Origin: Miscanthus floridulus
Taxonomy: Eukaryota > Streptophyta > Magnoliopsida > Poales > Poaceae
Reading direction: 5' to 3'
Length of the DNA: 64,000 bases
NCBI RefSeq assembly: GCF_019320115.1
Contig: NC_089598.1
Location: 30,505,069 to 30,569,068 of the forward strand
Shown here: positions 22,424 to 34,823 of the stretch, piece after piece
Position numbering within the stretch: the first letter of the stretch is position 1
Layout of the letters: the number at the start of each line of letters is the position of its first letter
The notes under the pieces: model-generated
The model's input: the letters and a program-made list of their open reading frames with translations, nothing else
Database searches by the model: none
What the model was told of the DNA's origin: nothing
Position numbers and translations under genes: made by a program

Positions 22424-25400
22424 GTTGATAATGTAGGTACTTGGTGGTGAGATGAAAGCTTTGGGGTGGTTGAGCAAGCAAATTGAAAATATTCACTCAA
22501 TCTATCAATCAATTCTTATCATAATCTCATATATGGTTGACCCGAAGATAAATCAATGACCATATCGTTTACTTCATCTCTACCATTGGTAACAAGTACC
22601 TAAAGACCTTATAGGATAGCCACTTTGTGTTTAGTGCTCAATGGCTCACAAATAAGCATATTTGTGAAATAATTGGAAGTGACTAATTAGTTTTATTTAA
22701 TCATTATCATATTTGCCATGTGATGCTTTTAATGGCTCTCTAGTAGAGCAATGCATTTGTTTAGATGCAGGCATACAAGAAGTACTAGAGCTAAAACAAA
22801 GAATCACAAGCAGCGCTTCAATTGTTTCTGTCCTGCGCCTACCAGACATGTCCGGTATGGCCAGGGCAGAAAGGAAAAGTGTTTATGTTCTTCACATGCC
22901 GGACGGACGTGTCCGGTATGTCTATCGGACGTGTCTGGTATGGCAGGAACCAGAGCACTAATTGGGATGCAATTGAGGTTTGATCCATATGATTTCATAT
23001 ATCCTTAATTTGCTCAGAAGCTTGTGATCTATCAAACCTAAGTGGGTTGTGAGTATGTCTCAACGAAATTTAAATATGGCAAATTACTTTGTGTTGGTCA
23101 AAATAGAAAATTGACTCCCAAATTCTTAAAAGAATAAAGTGCTTGTTGAAAGTCATTCAAATTACTTGTGGTACTTATTTAGGGGGAGCTCAGTTTCTAT
23201 TTTGCACCATTGTGGACTAACAAATTTATCTAGTATTATTTGTAGTCCTTTGGATGAAAATTGATTTCATATATAGTATGATTATTTGACAAGTAAGGTC
23301 AACATGATCTTGTCATGCCATGTATTATCTCAGTGGTGATATTGTGGGCTCAAGGCAAAGGTATGTATTTACATACATGCATTGTAAGTGCATCTAAGGC
23401 CCTTTATATGCTAGTGTGTGCATTTGTATGATATAGGATAGATGTTTTTCAAAATCCCTAACTAGCATGTGTAGGTGCTGTGGTTTTTGAAAATCATGTG
23501 GTTTTTGGATCTTTGTGACCTAGTCATGTCATATTGTGATTATTGCTACCCTTGGTTGATTATTTGCCTAATCACATGTGACATGGTTCTCTCAAGTCCA
23601 TAAAAATCCCTATGTCCGTCTAAAATCTCTCTCAAGTTTTTGAAAATCATAAATTTGCCAAACATTCGAAAAAGAGAAAATCAATTCTTGGCTAATTCAT
23701 GTCCCCTAAGTGAGAATCCTAAGCCTATTTCAATTGATGCAAATATTATGCCTAGGAAGGTTTGTTATTGTACCTTATTGGTTAGTATTGCAAAAATTCC
23801 GCTGTTCATACTAAGGCTATGCCTAAGTATGTTGCGTCTAACATGAGAGGACCCAAACTAGTTTGGATACCATCGAAAAGTGGATGATCGTTTGTAGGTA
23901 CCATGGCATTGGAGACTTGATTCAATGAAATTATTATTGTTCATCTTATGTTGAGTCAAGTATTGAAGCATAGTGCAATTCTATCCCAATGCCAAGTCAA
24001 AATTGAGTGAAGTCCATATGCTATCAACATACAAGTGTCATATTCATGTTGTGGAAATTTATTGATATATTTGAAGGCATGCAAATAAATGGAGTTGAAG
24101 CTTGCAAAGATGATCATAAGCTATCAAGGTATCTCTTGTTGATCAAAGTTTATTTGGGTGCATATGAGTTAATTGAATTGGATATATATGCATATGTTGC
24201 TTGCTATGAGATGTTTGAATGGATTAAATGCTTAAGTAATCAAGTTTGAAGTTGGTTTGATTGGATATGTTCATAAGATTTCTTCTAGTAAGTGGTTTGA
24301 ATGGACATATGTCTTGTGAGAGTATTCAAACAAGTTGATTTCAAGTTTGGTTCAATTTGGAGAAAAATAACTCAATTATTGAAATCTGTCCAATATTGAA
24401 AATCTGAGCTAGCAGTGATCATAGACATGTTTGAGTAACCAAATCTATTTGTATTGGCTTGAAATTTGGTCTGCATGCTCTACACTTATGGTATTAGTTG
24501 CTGTGCAAATTTCATGAGATTTGGATAAGTGATACTTCGGATTTAGAGTAGATCTTGTCAGCTATAGTGCAGCAGTTTTCAGCATGTAGCAGTGTGGAAA
24601 GATGTGAAATCTGGTAGCAATATAGAAGTCAAAAGAAGCTCAAATTTTTACAGCTACTAGAAGACTTAGTGTGCCACATCTTCACCAAATTTCATAGTTT
24701 TTGGATATGTACTTTGGGAGATATGATTTATTCTTTGAAGAGTATAGAATCTGCCAGGAAAGTGACAATTATTGGATTGATCAAAAGTCACTTAGATTCA
24801 AAGGTCCTCAAATTAGAATCATATCTATAAGTGATTGAGGTACCTATGTTTTGGTTTTGGTTTGAGAAAGAAGCATGACAAATGATGAGTACAAGACAAT
24901 TTGTTTGAAGAGTGTATCTGGTACACATTTGGTACTCAAGCTAGAGATCAAGACCAAGACCAAGATCAAGATGAAGATGAAGTTTAAGTTCTAGTGATAA
25001 TTGGAGATCTTTTGATAGAAACAAAAGGACTTAAACAAGTAGAAAGAAAAGGACTTAAAGAAGGATTTAAAGTTATTCATCAAATTAAGTCCAACAATAT
25101 GGATCAATCAAACAAAATCTTTCAAGTGGATCAAGTGGTTTCCTTTCAAGTTATTTCAAGTGAGTATCAAGGATGGTTCTTTGGAGAGAGGTCACTTCGC
25201 CCTAGGCTTGGATGGCTAAAATTGAAGTGGTAATCTAAAGAGACATTTGAGGTACTTGGTTGAAGAAAATCAAGAGATTGGTCTAGAAAGCAAGCAACAC
25301 CCAAAAGAGAATAAGTCATGAAATTTCAAGTGGTATCATGAAATTTCAAGTGGTATTACAAGTGGTGCATCTTTTAGTTCTCTCAAGCAAGCAATGATCA

Positions 25401-26517
25401 AAGAAAGAAGCAAGCCAACCACAACAAGAAGAGTGCACTTGATCATTAGTGATTCTCAATTCATATGGATGAAGAATAGGAATTCAAAGAATTGGTACCT
25501 ATTGGTCTTCACTAAGCTTATAATTGGACTTTATGGTGCTATTGGAGAAATGAATTGAAATCTATATGACTATCTTCCTCTCCAACATAGCAAAGGTATC
25601 ATTGTATTGTGCATGATCATTTTTCATCCCTTACTAGTATGCGGTTAGTGCATATAGTACATGCTTATAGGATCATGTATTACAAATGAAAATTTTTAGA
25701 TTCATAGACTACCACTATTGCTTGAATGATTATATAATCTAGTGGTTAGTGTATGAGTTTGTTCATGAGCTAGTAAACCCATGTACTTAATCTATTTTGA
25801 ATTGCAAACAAGTGACAAGTACAACCTCTTTAAGATGACAAAGGGGGAGAGTTTAATACAAAGGGAGAGATTAGTACAAAGTTTGAACCTTAAGCACCCT
25901 TTGTGCTTTGTGTGACAGCTTGTAGCCCCTTTGTCCTTAGTATGTCATTGTTGGACCTTTGTGGTGATAGATGACAAAGGGGGAGAGAGACTGATTAAAG
26001 CTTCAGGATTGTTTCAATTGCTTATCTTTGTACCTGAAGATATGTACTGCAGGCTGTAGTTTGTTTTTGAGCTTCATTGATTATATCTTGTGAGAGACTT
26101 ATGCTTTATCTATGTATCTCTTGAGACATGATCCTTATCTATATATCAGTGGTTTCTGGACTTGAGAAAATTTGTAATGAGTGCTATGTGTGAATTACAT
26201 GTGTCATATTTATTTTCATAAGAACTATGCATGCTAGAATGAAAATATTTGATGTGATGCCTTTATATTTATTCTTGTATGATATATCTTGTCATATGCA
26301 TCACGGTTTCTCTTTGTCACACACACATGCACCCCACGGATGAAATGATTTAGGGGGAGTCTCCTATTTGTTTTAGTATGTGCAATTGACATTTGAGGTC
26401 AGTTTGTGAATTCTAATCTTAAGCACATATTAAGGGGGAGCTTCTCATAAATCATTGAACCCAAAAGTTTAAATGTTTATATCATTTATTAAGCTTTAAT
26501 CAAGTTGTCATCAATCA
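22424..26517 (+). other. Non-coding internal region of the TR-GAG element
   Basis: No pol domain is found. At 22840-22945 three more CCGGAC-type palindromes occur. Around 23815-23885 a second, decayed copy of the gag-end motif can be read (PKYVASNMRGPK), immediately followed by what may be the ruined start of the protease. GGGGGAG polypurine tracts occur at about 23182, 25842, 25979, 26352 and 26433. The rest is AT-rich filler that may be what is left of a deleted pol. Confidence 0.6.
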
Positions 26518-26533
26518 CCAAAAAGGAGGAGAT
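26518..26533 (+). other. Polypurine tract next to the 3' LTR
   Basis: AAAAAGGAGGAGA lies immediately upstream of the 3' LTR start at 26534, the position used for plus-strand priming. Confidence 0.85.
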
Positions 26534-28880
26534 TGAAAGTGCATCTAGCCCTTTAGTGGGTTTTGGATGATTGAATAACAACGTGATTAAAGGACTAACC
26601 CGTTTGCTAAGTGTGGACAGGTAATAGGTTATCTCATAGGTACTTAGTGAAAGCCAAAATGATGTGTTGTTGTATAAACAATCTAGTTCAAGCACAAGAC
26701 AACAATGCAAATGAAATTCATGTGAAGGCTTATTTATTGTGGAATTTCCAATGTACTATGTGAAAGCAAGCTCGTGATTATTAGTTAATGAGACATGAGG
26801 GATTGCATATGGAATGGTCTCATATTTGAAGCTTGCTAAATTAAAATGAAAAAGATAACCATACATATGAATGGATGATTCAACAACAAGATGTGACTTG
26901 ATGGCTTGAGATGGTGAAGATAGCAAGGAAAGGCTTCGAGGTACTAAGCAAGGGTGAAGGGCAAGCGACGGCTTGGCAGCCAAAGAACCTAGCTAGGGTG
27001 AAGAAGAAAGTACTTGCATTTAGTTGAGGTACTAATCAAGCTAAAGATGGTCATATTGATGTGAAGAATCAAATCTATAATGAAGTATTTGATGGAAGTG
27101 ACTTGATACATTTGGGATTATTCAAATTTGATGAATGGAATCAATTCACATGCTCAAGATGGCTATGCTCAAGTGAAAAGATCAACATCAACATGTTAGC
27201 ACCCTTACTTGATGAAGATTGGAAGGGACGGCATCAATTCAAAAGAAATCAACTCAAGTGGTATAAATTCATTTTTGTTTTGATCTTGAGTTTAATAGAT
27301 ATGCCGTTCTACTAAGAGGGATGCATCATGTTGATAGATAATGTTTCATAAGTGCTCAAGCCAACCCATGTGAGTTTTGAGTATTTGAGCGACAAAAGTG
27401 CTAACTGATTTCTTACTGGTCTGGCAATACCGGACGTGTCCGGTATTCATACCGGACGTGTCCGGTATTTGTCCAGCAGCTGTAAAACTGTTGTTCTCGG
27501 GTTGGTTCGTCGGGAGTTCCGACGTAGGTCGGGAGTTCCGACGGTCGGGAGTCCCGGCATGGGTCGGGAGTTCCGACGTCTCGCACTTCAACTAACTTGG
27601 AGGGTTCTCTATTCTGGTCATACCGGACGTGTCTAGTATTTATACCGTACGTGTCCGGTATGGATGATCAAGAAGCCAACGGCTAGTTTTCAAAAGCCTT
27701 GAGGGTTGGGAGTTCCGACGGTCAGGAGTTCCGACATGTGTCGGGAGTTCCGACACCTCACAAACTTTAACTCTGTTACATGTTTTTCAAAATTGCCGAG
27801 GGTCGGGGGTTCCGACTTGAGTCGGGAGTTTCGACGGTCGGAAGTCCCGGCGTTCTTTGGGAGTTCCGACGCCTCACAACTTCACTATAACTTAGTTACC
27901 GTTGGCGCAGTATGAGTCATACCAGACGTGTCCGGTATGCATACCGGACATGTCCGGTATTGCAACGGCTATAAAACGGCTAGTTTTCCAAGGGGGCTAT
28001 AAATACCCCCAAGCCTCCACCTTTGGAGGCTGCTGATTCTGCTGAGATAGACACACGTTTTTGAGCCTTGCCAACTCTCTTAAACCCTCTCTTAGTGAGT
28101 GTGTGATCCAAATTGAAAAATCAATTTGTGGGTTGAGAAAGAATTTGAAAAAGAGAGCAAGCCACCACTTGAGCACTTGTGCATATTGTCATCTCGTGAT
28201 TCGCATTTGTTACTCTTGGACTCTTCGGTCCTAGACGGCTAGGCGTCACCGGAGAGCAACCGAGAGATTGTGGTTGCTTCGGAAAGTTTGTAACGGTCGA
28301 TTCCGCCGCCTCGGAATCATTTAGTGGAAGGAGGAAAAGGAGTTGGAAAAGACTCCGGCTAGAGTGACCTTCATGGTACCCTCTAGGGCTGACCTTCGCT
28401 GGGTCGCCCGCAGCCCCCTCAACAGAGAGTAGGACTCGAACGAGTCCGAACTTCGGTAAAACAAATATCGTGTCTCAATTCGCATTTCATTTGATATTTG
28501 TGCTGCTTTAGCTATTCTGTAGATACTCTGTGTATATTACTATCTCTAATAGTCTCCTGCAGTTTGGATTGAAGATAGAAATCAAAAGGAGCAAGTTAGG
28601 GGCTGTTCCACTGAAGTCGTGAATACCGGACACGTCCGGTATTAGCCTCTGCACCAAACTAAATTGTATTATGTTCTAACTCTTTGGTTGTAGGCTTTTG
28701 GCTCCTAGATTCATTTAGTATCTTTTATATACTCTGTGGCTAACTTGTGAGGGGTGGTACTCTTTATTTGGAGTTTCCACTTTTGGAAACTCACTTTACT
28801 AATCGTTTCCTCAATTTAAAGGTGTTAATTTTCAGAAACACCTATTCACCCCCCTCTAGGCGGCATCCTAGGTCCTTTCA
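26534..28880 (+). repeat. 3' LTR (2347 bp)
   Basis: Same start and end as the 5' LTR but 93 bp longer. Three of the four palindrome sites are doubled here (27427/27449, 27620/27642, 27919/27941) with a 22-bp period, plus one 16-bp unit (a GGTCGGGAGTTCCGAC repeat near 27530) and one 11-bp duplication (ATAAAACGGCT near 27970). Confidence 0.93.
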
Positions 28881-30849
28881 GAGGGCCCAAAGGAGGGAGG
28901 TACTACAATAGTTTCAAACGTTAATATTCCCTGATGGGTATGCAGCGAATCTGAAGAGGGGAGTGAACTTGGCTACTATGCAAATCAATGGGCTCAAGAG
29001 TCATGATTACCATATATGGCTTGAGCGCCTACTTCCGGTGATGGTTCGAGGATATGTCCCTGAGCATGTCTGGCAGGTGCTAGCAGAGTTGAGCAATTTC
29101 TTCCACCAGCTTTGTGCCAAAGAGTTATCTCGTACCGTGGTTATAGAAATGGAAAGAATGGCGCCTGTGTTGCTCTGTAAGTTGGAGAAGATCTTTTCAC
29201 CCAGCTTCTTTAATCTGATGCAGCATATGATTCTGCACCTCTCGTATGAAGCACGAATGGGGGGGCCTATGCAGGGTCGTTGGTGCTATTCAATTGAGAG
29301 ATGTCAAAAGGTTCTTTGAACTAAATGTAAAAATAAATATAAAATTGAAGCATCCATTGCAAAGGCATATATTCTGGAGGAGGTGTCAAACTTCACAACA
29401 AAATACTATGTTGACAACCTTCCTAGTGTGCATAATCCACCATCTCGTTACAATGCCGATGAAGATGAATCGAGCCTTAGCATTTTTTGAGGGCAACTCG
29501 AAAGTGCAAGTGGTGCGACCCACAAGACCTTGAAACATGAAGAATGACGCATTATCATGTTGTATGCGTTGACCAACCTATCTAAGGTGGAGCCATACAT
29601 GTTGTAAGTTCTCAACAAACTTGTTCTCAACAAACTTGTTCTCAAGTAGTCGCTTTTCTGTGTCCAGCTCCCATGTTTCTTGTTGGTACAGGGAATTTCA
29701 TCATCAATTCTGGCGTAAATCAAGGAAACATACCCCGCACGAAAGTGGTACCCTTCTCAAAGAGAGTGCGGGAGATGGAAAGCCTGATTTCATTTCTTGG
29801 TTCAAGCAGAAGGTGCAGTCCAATTTAGCTCGTACTTAGTTTGATATTACAAGTTGCTCGTACATGCAAATAATAAAACGCACCACCCTGCTTGAACTTG
29901 CAAGGCCAAACCGAAGCGTCTATGAATGTCGAGTTGAGACAGGTTGCCGATGGTTGTGCCTATAAGGTCAGGTCGTTTACCGGTTATGACGTCAATGGAT
30001 ATCGCTTTCACACAACAAGGCATGAGCAGAGTCGGCCCAATCGAAGAACCACAAATACCAGAGTTTTTACGCCAGGCTTTGATGGGGTCGAGTACTATGG
30101 AATAATTGAAGAAATATACGAACTAACTTTTCATGGTTGCAAACCTCTTAATTCAGTCATATTCAAATGTCATTGGTTTGATCCAGATGTCATGAGACGC
30201 ACCCCTAATCTTGGGCTAGTCAAAATTCGACAATCATCCGTCTTACCAGGAGACGACGTCTATATTGTGGCTCAACGGGCCACACAAGTTTATTATTTGT
30301 CATACCCGTGCCAAACCAACTGCCATCTTAAGGGTTGGGATGTTGTGTATAAGGTATCGCCACACGGTAAACTACCTGTACCAAACAATGAAGATTATAA
30401 TATAGACCCCAACACATATGACGGAGAGTTCTTCCAAGAAGATGGGCTCGAAGGGAGTTTTGTGATAGATTTAACCGAAGCGATCGGAATGGAAGTAGAC
30501 ATTGAAGGGGTTGCTGACAAGGACACTGGAGACGAGGTTCAGAATGTGAAGGACTTAGAACTACTTCAGCGATTACAATTAGGCAATGACAGTGATGACG
30601 GCATTCCTCATTCAGAGCACGAGCATGATTATATCGACACGCGTGATAGTGATGATGAGACTTATGATCCAGCTAATCCCGATCATGACGATTATTTCTA
30701 ATACATGTATGAGTCATACTAATTTATTTATTATTTATCATACCATGTTATTTTTGAAGTATGTTAAGTTAATTTTGCATATCTTTCTAAGTATGTTTTG
30801 TTTATCTGTGCTGATTGGTTTACTCTTTTTATTTGCAGGTAATTGAGCA

Positions 30850-33059
30850 ATGGTGGGCGCTACGAGGAAGCTCGCAACAATTTGCGAGAGAATCGTCGCT
30901 GTAGGGAGGGGTTCAGGTTCTGGTTTTGGGTCAGGGTCAAGTTCAGCTTCAGCTTTAGGGAGGGGTCGAGGGAGGCGTCGAGGCAGGCCTCGAGGTAGGG
31001 GTGAGGGGGAGGAGGAGCAGGAGCAGAGGCAGAGGCAGAGGGGTCGAGGGAAGGGTAGGGCGAGGCCCCCGTCGCCTGAACCTAACCCCCCCCCAACATC
31101 TGAGGAGGAGGAGGTACCTTCCGCACACGCCTTTGGTGAGGAGGAGGAGGAGCAGGAGCAGGAGCAGGAGAAGGAGGGGGAGGAGGTAGGGGATGCCTAG
31201 TCCAAGATCTGGTTGCGGGGTCCCTTATCCCTCCCGAGGCGTCCGATACCTGAGCATAGACGCCTGCTGATTAAACCGACAGGGACCAGGTAAGTAACTT
31301 TAAATATTCGCAATAATTTTGATATTTTGAAAATTACAAAAGAAACTAATAATTTGTATTAATCACTTGTGTAGGAGTTGGATTAAGCTCAGTGGGGGTG
31401 ATCACAACCGCAAGGTCAACAACATCCTTGGCCTTTTGTGCAGGGAACACTTCCCTGGCTTGGTGGCGTACGTCGGACAGCAGCAGCCGGCCTATATGTG
31501 GGACCACTACGTCGCCGCCCCCGACGTCCCTGATCGTGATCGCAGGAGATTCACCAACATAGCGGAGCGGGTGAAGGGCGAGCTGTGGGTAAGTATTCCT
31601 CGCACTACATTGCTCAATACATCACCTTCACTAGACATTCTTGAAATAATAACTTTATACATCGCCTCTATATGTAGGACTTCTACAGATGCCAGGAAGG
31701 ATTCGAGGCCAAGGCGAAGTCCGTCTCTGAACAAGCCGCCAAGAAGCTCGTGAAGGACATGCACTACGAGGCGCGTGTCCAAGCCATCATCGAGTTCTAC
31801 GCTCAATACAGAAGTATGAAGGTTAAAAAAGAGGAGGCAAGGACAATGAACCTGACCAAGGACCAATTCATGAGTGTAAGCAAAGAACGTTGATACTTTA
31901 TTTGAGATTAATTACACTTAATTTCTTTTTTCATAAGTCACATGCTTGATGATGTAGGTGCCTCCGTGGTGGTGCCGAGCGCATACCCGGTGCTGGGAAA
32001 TGATGGTGGATGAGTGGTTGTAGCCCGGGTGGTTGGAGCACCACCTTGCTTGCCGGGAGCGGCGTTTGCAGATGTCAGGTGCATCACACCATCAAGGCAG
32101 CCTGAGCCTTGATGAATATAGGGAAAAATGGGTATGCAACTTCATTTCTTTATTCTAACGCTCAATTCTGCATAATTTCTAATCATTTTGCATTTTTGCC
32201 GCAGTCGTCGTCACATGATGGCCAGCCTTGCTCCTAGCTCAAGGCATGGGTTCTGTCCAAAAAGGGCAAGATGATGGCCGACATCGACTTCAACCCGGAG
32301 GACCCGCCTGAGGCGTACAACCATCCAAGCATCCACAGCCACGTCACCCAGTATACAACGATGGCAAGGGAGGTTCATGGGCTAGAGTTTGATTCGAGCT
32401 CCCAGGATATTGACGGAGAAATCGTGATGAGGGTGGAAAGAGGCAAGAAGCATGGTCGGTATTGGATTGGCGACAGCGTAATCGACACGACCTCTACTCC
32501 CACTCTCTCCCAGATCCGAGCAAGGAGCACGGACTTGAGCCCAGCGATACGCCCACGACCGACCACTCTAGGTTCTTTCTCTTCCATTCATCATTCGTTG
32601 GTTCTTACGTACTTTAGCTTTGTATTGTAACATTGCGATAAAATATTTTAGGCCCAGGTGGAAGCAGAAAAGAAGCAACGGGAGGAGATGGAGGCAAGGG
32701 TGGAGCAGATGGTTCAGCAGAGGTTAGAGGCCGAGCGGCAGAGGATGGAGGAAGAAAATTGGATGAGGATGGATCAGATGTTCCAATACATGCAGAATTT
32801 TGCTTTGAGCATGGGTCAATCTTTGCCACCGCCACCGATGTTATTTCCTTCACGTCAGCCACACACAACTACTCCTGTGAGTCACTTGACACATTAGATT
32901 GAATACTTTAACTTAGACAAGTTCCTTAGTTAGCTCAAATGATATCAATATTGTCTCACACATGTCTTCTCCTATGTGCAGAATCAATCGGTGGCTTCGA
33001 ATACTCAACCACAAGACCCGGATCAGTCGCAGTGGTTCCAAGGGCCTCCTCCTCAGTGA
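30850..33059 (+). pseudogene. Second CACTA gene, Transposase_24 / TNPA-like, multi-exon
   Basis: The ATG at 30850 starts an Arg/Gly-rich then Glu-rich N-terminus. Exons read as 30850-31289, 31375-31588, 31678-31875, 31958-32131, about 32206-32570 and about 32653-33059, with GT-AG borders at those checked. Family-typical pieces are KLSGGDHNRKVNNILGLL, a W-rich block after 31958, and a coiled segment rich in Glu/Arg/Gln near 32660-32800. It ends in a Gln/Pro-rich tail with TGA at 33057-33059. In-frame stops at 31198-31200 and 32021-32023 and one near 32236 disable it. In CACTA elements the second gene encodes a DNA-binding partner that recognises the subterminal repeats. Confidence 0.8.
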
Positions 33060-33247
33060 CTTGTGGATTATTTGTGCATTACTTGTTTAAACTAGAACTT
33101 GTGGATTACTTTCTCGAATAAACTAGAACTTATTTGTGTGCCTGTGATGCTTAATATATGCCTGTGATGTAATATACATGCCTGTGATTTTTGTTGGAGA
33201 GGGGTCCTTTATACGTAACAAAACAGTAAAAACAGGGGGGTTTTGGA

Positions 33248-33776
33248 CAGTTTGCCGAGTGTAACACTCGGCAAAGAGGTCCTTTGCCGAGTGTTTTGGC
33301 TTTAACACTCGGCAAAGAGGCCAGTTTCTGTTTTTTTGACAATTTTTTGTCGAGTGTGCAATGTTTGCCGAGTGTTAAAGTTAAAACACTCGGCAAATAA
33401 GTAGATGTTTGCCGAGTGTATTGGCTTTAACACTCGGCAAATACGTAGATGTTTGCCGAGTGTCGGAGGCTTGGCACTCGGAAAAGTTGAAGATGTTTGT
33501 CGAGTGTCTTCCGTCTGATACTCGGCAAACTCTTCGTTACCGTGGACGCCGTTAACCCCCTTTTCGCCGAGGGTTTAACTTCGCCGAGTGTTTTTTGACA
33601 CTCGACAAATCCTTTGCCGAGTGCCCGATATTTGACACTCGGCAAATATCTGTTTGCCAGTGAAAAGTTCGTCGAGTACTAGTCGCTGAGTGTTACATTT
33701 GGCAAAGTCTTTGTCAAATGTATTTGAGCTTCGCCGAGTGTCTGGGACACTCGGTAGAGTCACTGTTTCCATAGTG
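33248..33776. repeat. 3' subterminal and terminal repeat block of the CACTA element
   Basis: About fifteen TTTGCCGAGTGT or ACACTCGGCAAA units, many as inverted pairs, up to the terminal repeat that ends CACTGTTTCCATAGTG at 33776, followed by AAC. Confidence 0.93.
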
Positions 33777-34091
33777 AACTACACCGATAGTAAGTAATCA
33801 AAACTGCCACCTTAATTTAATCCCTTTTTCTCCAACTCTCGCACATGCGGTGCCGCAGGGACCACCGGACGAAGAGATGGCAGCTTCCACCAGTGGGCGC
33901 GCGGCAGGCCTGGGCCGACCCTCACCGTACCACGCCTAAGCCCTGACCTTCTCTCCACGGCACACACCATGGATCAGATCACAGGGCGGTAACGCCATGG
34001 AACCAAACACTGGACAGATCGAGCAGCTGCTCACGCTGGCTAATTAATGGGCGGATCTGATCTGGCTATAGTGCAGGAACACGAACTGACG

Positions 34092-34338
34092 CCTTGTTTA
34101 GTTGGGTGAAATTTGAGAATTTGTCTATCGTAGTACTTTCGTTTTTATTTGGCAATTAATGTTTAATTATGGACTAATTAGGCTCAAAATATTCATCTCG
34201 CGATTTCCAACCAAACTGTGCAATTAGTTTTTTTTCGTCTATATTTAATACTCCATGTCTCCATGCACGTATCGCAAGATTCGATATAATGGCTACTATA
34301 ACACTTTTTGAAAAAACTTTTTGAACTAAATAAGACCC
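34092..34338. mobile_element. MITE relic A, CTTGTTTAGTT-type
   Basis: Starts CGCCTTGTTTAGTTGGG and carries the family body ATTAGGCTCAAAA-ATTCATCTCGCGATTTCCAACCA and TATATTTAATACTCCATG. Three further copies occur in the window. 33780-34090 holds nothing recognised. Confidence 0.6.
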
Positions 34339-34452
34339 GAAGGATGAAGATGCTGGTACTATTAGAAGTTGGTAGCTTGTCGAAAAAAACTGGTAGAAGG
34401 ATGAAGATGCTGGTACTATTAGAAGTTGGTAGCTTGTCGAAAAAAACTGGTA
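34339..34452 (+). repeat. 57-bp perfect tandem duplication
   Basis: Units at 34339-34395 and 34396-34452 are identical to the eye (GAAGGATGAAGATGCTGG at the start of each), with a partial third unit (GAAGTTGGTA) following. It lies between two MITE relics. Confidence 0.85.
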
Positions 34453-34491
34453 GAAGTTGGTACGAAAGGAGCAAAAGACTGCGAGGTACAG

Positions 34492-34712
34492 AGGCCTGGT
34501 TTAATTAGTGAAAAATTTTAGGAAATGATACTGTACTATTTTCGTTGTTATTTGGTAATTAGTGTCCAATCATAGTTTAATTAGGCTTAAAAGATTCGTC
34601 TCGTGAATTTCGTCTAAACTGTATAATTAGTTTTATTTTTTATTTATATTTAATGCTTTATGTATGTGTCCAAAGATTTGATACGTCGGAGAATCTTAAA
34701 AAATTTTACAAA
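34492..34712. mobile_element. MITE relic B, same family as 34092-34338
   Basis: Shares the order GTTATTTGGTAATTAGTGTCC, TTAATTAGGCTTAAAAGATTC, CTGTATAATTAGTT and TATATTTAATGC. Confidence 0.55.
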
Positions 34713-34823
34713 ATGGATGGCAACTAAAATGCTCGTTGCTTTTACTGCAGGCGCTGACTCTCTCTCTGCCGCTGCCTCTGCTCTGGTTGTATCATCTGTA
34801 CTCTTTTCTCTCTGTGGCTACCT

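Larger units (their letters stand above)
18123..28880 (+). mobile_element. Gag-only (TR-GAG type), sirevirus-like LTR retrotransposon
   Basis: LTRs at 18123-20376 and 26534-28880 both begin TGAAAGTGCATCTAGCCC and end CCTAGGTCCTTTCA. The 5-bp target duplication GAGGG is present at 18118-18122 and 28881-28885. A primer-binding site complementary to initiator tRNA-Met follows the 5' LTR, and a polypurine tract precedes the 3' LTR. The only coding region is a gag with coiled coils and CCHC knuckles; no protease, integrase or reverse transcriptase was found, so mobility would need proteins supplied by another element. Features pointing to the sirevirus branch of Copia elements are several GGGGGAG tracts upstream of the 3' LTR, palindromes in the LTRs, and the gag C-terminal WVPK motif. 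The two LTRs differ by few substitutions to the eye, so the insertion is fairly young and clearly younger than the CACTA host. Confidence 0.93.
16314..30701 (+). pseudogene. CACTA TNPD-type transposase (Transpos_assoc, Transposase_21, DUF4218, DUF4216), split by an LTR retrotransposon
   Basis: The ATG at 16314 starts a transposase-associated domain with paired cysteines (CPCSKCGN). A frameshift near 16690-16720 moves to the frame of the Transposase_21 core (16712-18122), recognisable by SLLPEG-like GSLLPKGHILPKSMYEA, HACPKGCILFR and NIDVMHTEKNIAEA. An in-frame TGA lies at 17681-17683. The LTR retrotransposon then interrupts the gene at 18122. Coding resumes at 28886 in register when one GAGGG copy is discounted, with a TAG near 28913, then a DUF4218-like part (RLLPVMVRGYVPEHVW, to about 29470), a decayed stretch with several stops, and an intact 269-codon C-terminal frame at 29892-30701 holding DUF4216 (FDGVEYYGIIEEIYEL) and an acidic tail. 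In intact elements this protein cuts and joins the element ends. Confidence 0.9.
13668..33776 (+). mobile_element. CACTA (En/Spm-like) transposon, 20.1 kb including a nested retrotransposon
   Basis: The left end CACTACGGAAACAGTG and the reverse complement of the right end CACTATGGAAACAGTG match at 15 of 16 positions. The 3-bp target duplication is AAC (13665-13667 and 33777-33779). Both ends are packed with subterminal TTTGCCGAGTGT/ACACTCGGCAAA repeats in both orientations. Inside, on the plus strand, lie a TNPD-type transposase and then a Transposase_24-like second gene, the usual order in grass CACTA elements. Subtracting the nested retrotransposon and its duplicated 5 bp leaves about 9.35 kb. 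Both genes carry stops and frameshifts, so the copy is not autonomous. Confidence 0.95.

Noticed and set aside
24007..25233. Open frames downstream of gag that might be remnants of pol or an envelope-like gene
   Set aside because: Only short frames with no protease, integrase, reverse transcriptase or membrane-protein motif; AT-rich filler.
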